Assembly: GCA_002077065.1 (NCBI GenBank)
Contig: NAJO01000009.1
Location: 62,001-126,000, forward strand
DNA from: Cryoendolithus antarcticus
Lineage: Eukaryota; Ascomycota; Dothideomycetes; Cladosporiales; Cladosporiaceae
Direction: 5' to 3'
Length of the DNA stretch: 64,000 nucleotides
The notes under the pieces are model-generated. The model was not told the origin of the DNA. It was given only the letters and a program-made list of their open reading frames with translations, and searched no databases. The position numbers and the translations under genes were made by a program. This document shows, piece by piece, positions 63,459-64,000 of this stretch. Positions within the stretch are counted from its first letter, which is position 1. Each line of letters begins with the position of its first letter.

Positions 63459-64000
63459 TCAACTGCATTCTTTGATTATAGTCTCAATGGCTTTCACATA
63501 CTCGTTGACTTCCCGACAGCCTTCGAGTGTCACATCGCGCCGCCTGCCTTCAAAGACAATGTACGGCACGCTGTCAATACCATTGCCCTTCTGCTCTTGC
63601 AGTAGCTCCTTCGCCTCCGATAGCCCCTCGTACTCGTCTTCAACGACTTGCTTCGTTTCTGCATCATCAATCCCTGCGTCTTTGAAGGCCGCCAGCAACG
63701 TATCTTTGCTCGATGGATGTCGCTCCTCTTCGAAGTACTGGCGATACAGACTGGCTACGAAGGTGGCGGTGACCTTTGGGCCTTTGCTTGCCTGCACCCA
63801 CTGAACGCATCGATGCGCCTGCAGCGTATTCGCCATCGTTCCGCCGAATTTGAATTTGATACCCTCGGTCACTCCATACGCTGTCATCAACGTGGTATAC
63901 ATCTCCATCTTCTGCGCGCTGTCGCCGTACTTGGACGTCTTGTACCAGGCGTACTTATCCTCTCCTTCCTTCGAAGCACTGGGATACAGCTGGAATGGTT
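63459..64000 (-). CDS. DsbA-like thioredoxin-fold protein (FrnE type), partial
   Basis: The C-terminal 180 or so residues are in the window; the N-terminus lies beyond 64000. The visible part contains the helical insertion of DsbA-type proteins (PFQLYPSASKEGEDKYAWYK; AQKMEMYTTLMTAYGVTEGI; FGGTMANTLQAHRCVQWVQA; LYRQYFEEERHPSSKDTLLA), the cis-Pro loop (NGIDSVPYIVFEGRRRDVTL) and a C-terminal helix. Fungal members are annotated as DSBA-like or 2-hydroxychromene-2-carboxylate isomerase-related, possibly GST-kappa-like oxidoreductases. The N-terminal redox motif is outside the window, so catalytic competence cannot be judged. Confidence 0.88.
   Translation of the reverse strand, partial: PFQLYPSASKEGEDKYAWYKTSKYGDSAQKMEMYTTLMTAYGVTEGIKFKFGGTMANTLQAHRCVQWVQASKGPKVTATFVASLYRQYFEEERHPSSKDTLLAAFKDAGIDDAETKQVVEDEYEGLSEAKELLQEQKGNGIDSVPYIVFEGRRRDVTLEGCREVNEYVKAIETIIKECS

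Overview
The window is a gene-dense piece of nuclear DNA from a filamentous ascomycete, most likely a Dothideomycete close to the Mycosphaerellales/Capnodiales (inferred; no marker gene settles it). The reasons are compact genes with many 46-110 nt GT-AG introns, branch points of the CTAAC/CTGAC type, tRNA genes with introns next to the anticodon, and typical Pezizomycotina families: a SUN/GH132 wall protein, a CFEM protein, a Zn2Cys6 regulator, a fungal-specific transcription factor, and F-box/2EXR families. No rRNA, CRISPR, intact transposon or polyketide/nonribosomal-peptide gene is visible.

Layout. 0.2-7.4 kb: a small unrecognised gene, an Sso1/Sso2-type plasma-membrane syntaxin, the ESCRT-I subunit Vps23, and a secreted SUN-family wall protein. 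9.3-20.5 kb: a SET-domain protein, a secreted M28 aminopeptidase, a fungal-specific transcription factor, an NmrA-like reductase, a saccharopine dehydrogenase-like reductase, and a secreted, probably GPI-anchored protein that reads like a truncated hemoglobin with a methionine-rich tail. 21.8-28.1 kb: tRNA-Leu(CAA), the PP2A activator Rrd1, the SNARE Use1 (with an apparent frameshift), coatomer epsilon (Sec28), an orphan two-exon gene, an intron-bearing tRNA-Asp(GTC) and a Ser/Pro-rich protein. 29.2-40.4 kb: an Old Yellow Enzyme, an ADGF/CECR1-type adenosine deaminase-like protein, a multispan membrane protein, a free-methionine-R-sulfoxide reductase whose reading frame needs a 5-nt micro-exon, mitoribosomal mS38, prohibitin-1 and complex III subunit 8 (with a GC-AG intron).

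40.5-51.4 kb is the most suggestive block. It holds an F-box-like gene whose 3' end runs antisense into a decayed, truncated GH15 glucoamylase, then a Zn2Cys6 regulator, an intracellular GH3 beta-glucosidase with a PA14 domain, and a divergently transcribed MFS sugar transporter. Together these look like a sugar-uptake and intracellular-hydrolysis module beside the remains of a starch-degrading gene. 51.8-64 kb: the septation-network protein Cdc14 (the S. pombe SIN type), a CFEM transmembrane protein with a long cytoplasmic tail, a tandem array of four 2EXR-type paralogs (one broken), the ER-Golgi receptor Erv41, and a DsbA-like thioredoxin-fold protein cut by the window end.

The genes do not form one pathway. 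Recurrent themes are membrane traffic (Sso1, Vps23, Use1, Sec28, Erv41), mitochondria (mS38, Phb1, Qcr8), and carbohydrate use (glucoamylase remnant, regulator, GH3, transporter). Exon boundaries were placed by hand from splice motifs, reading-frame phase and remembered family alignments; no search was run.
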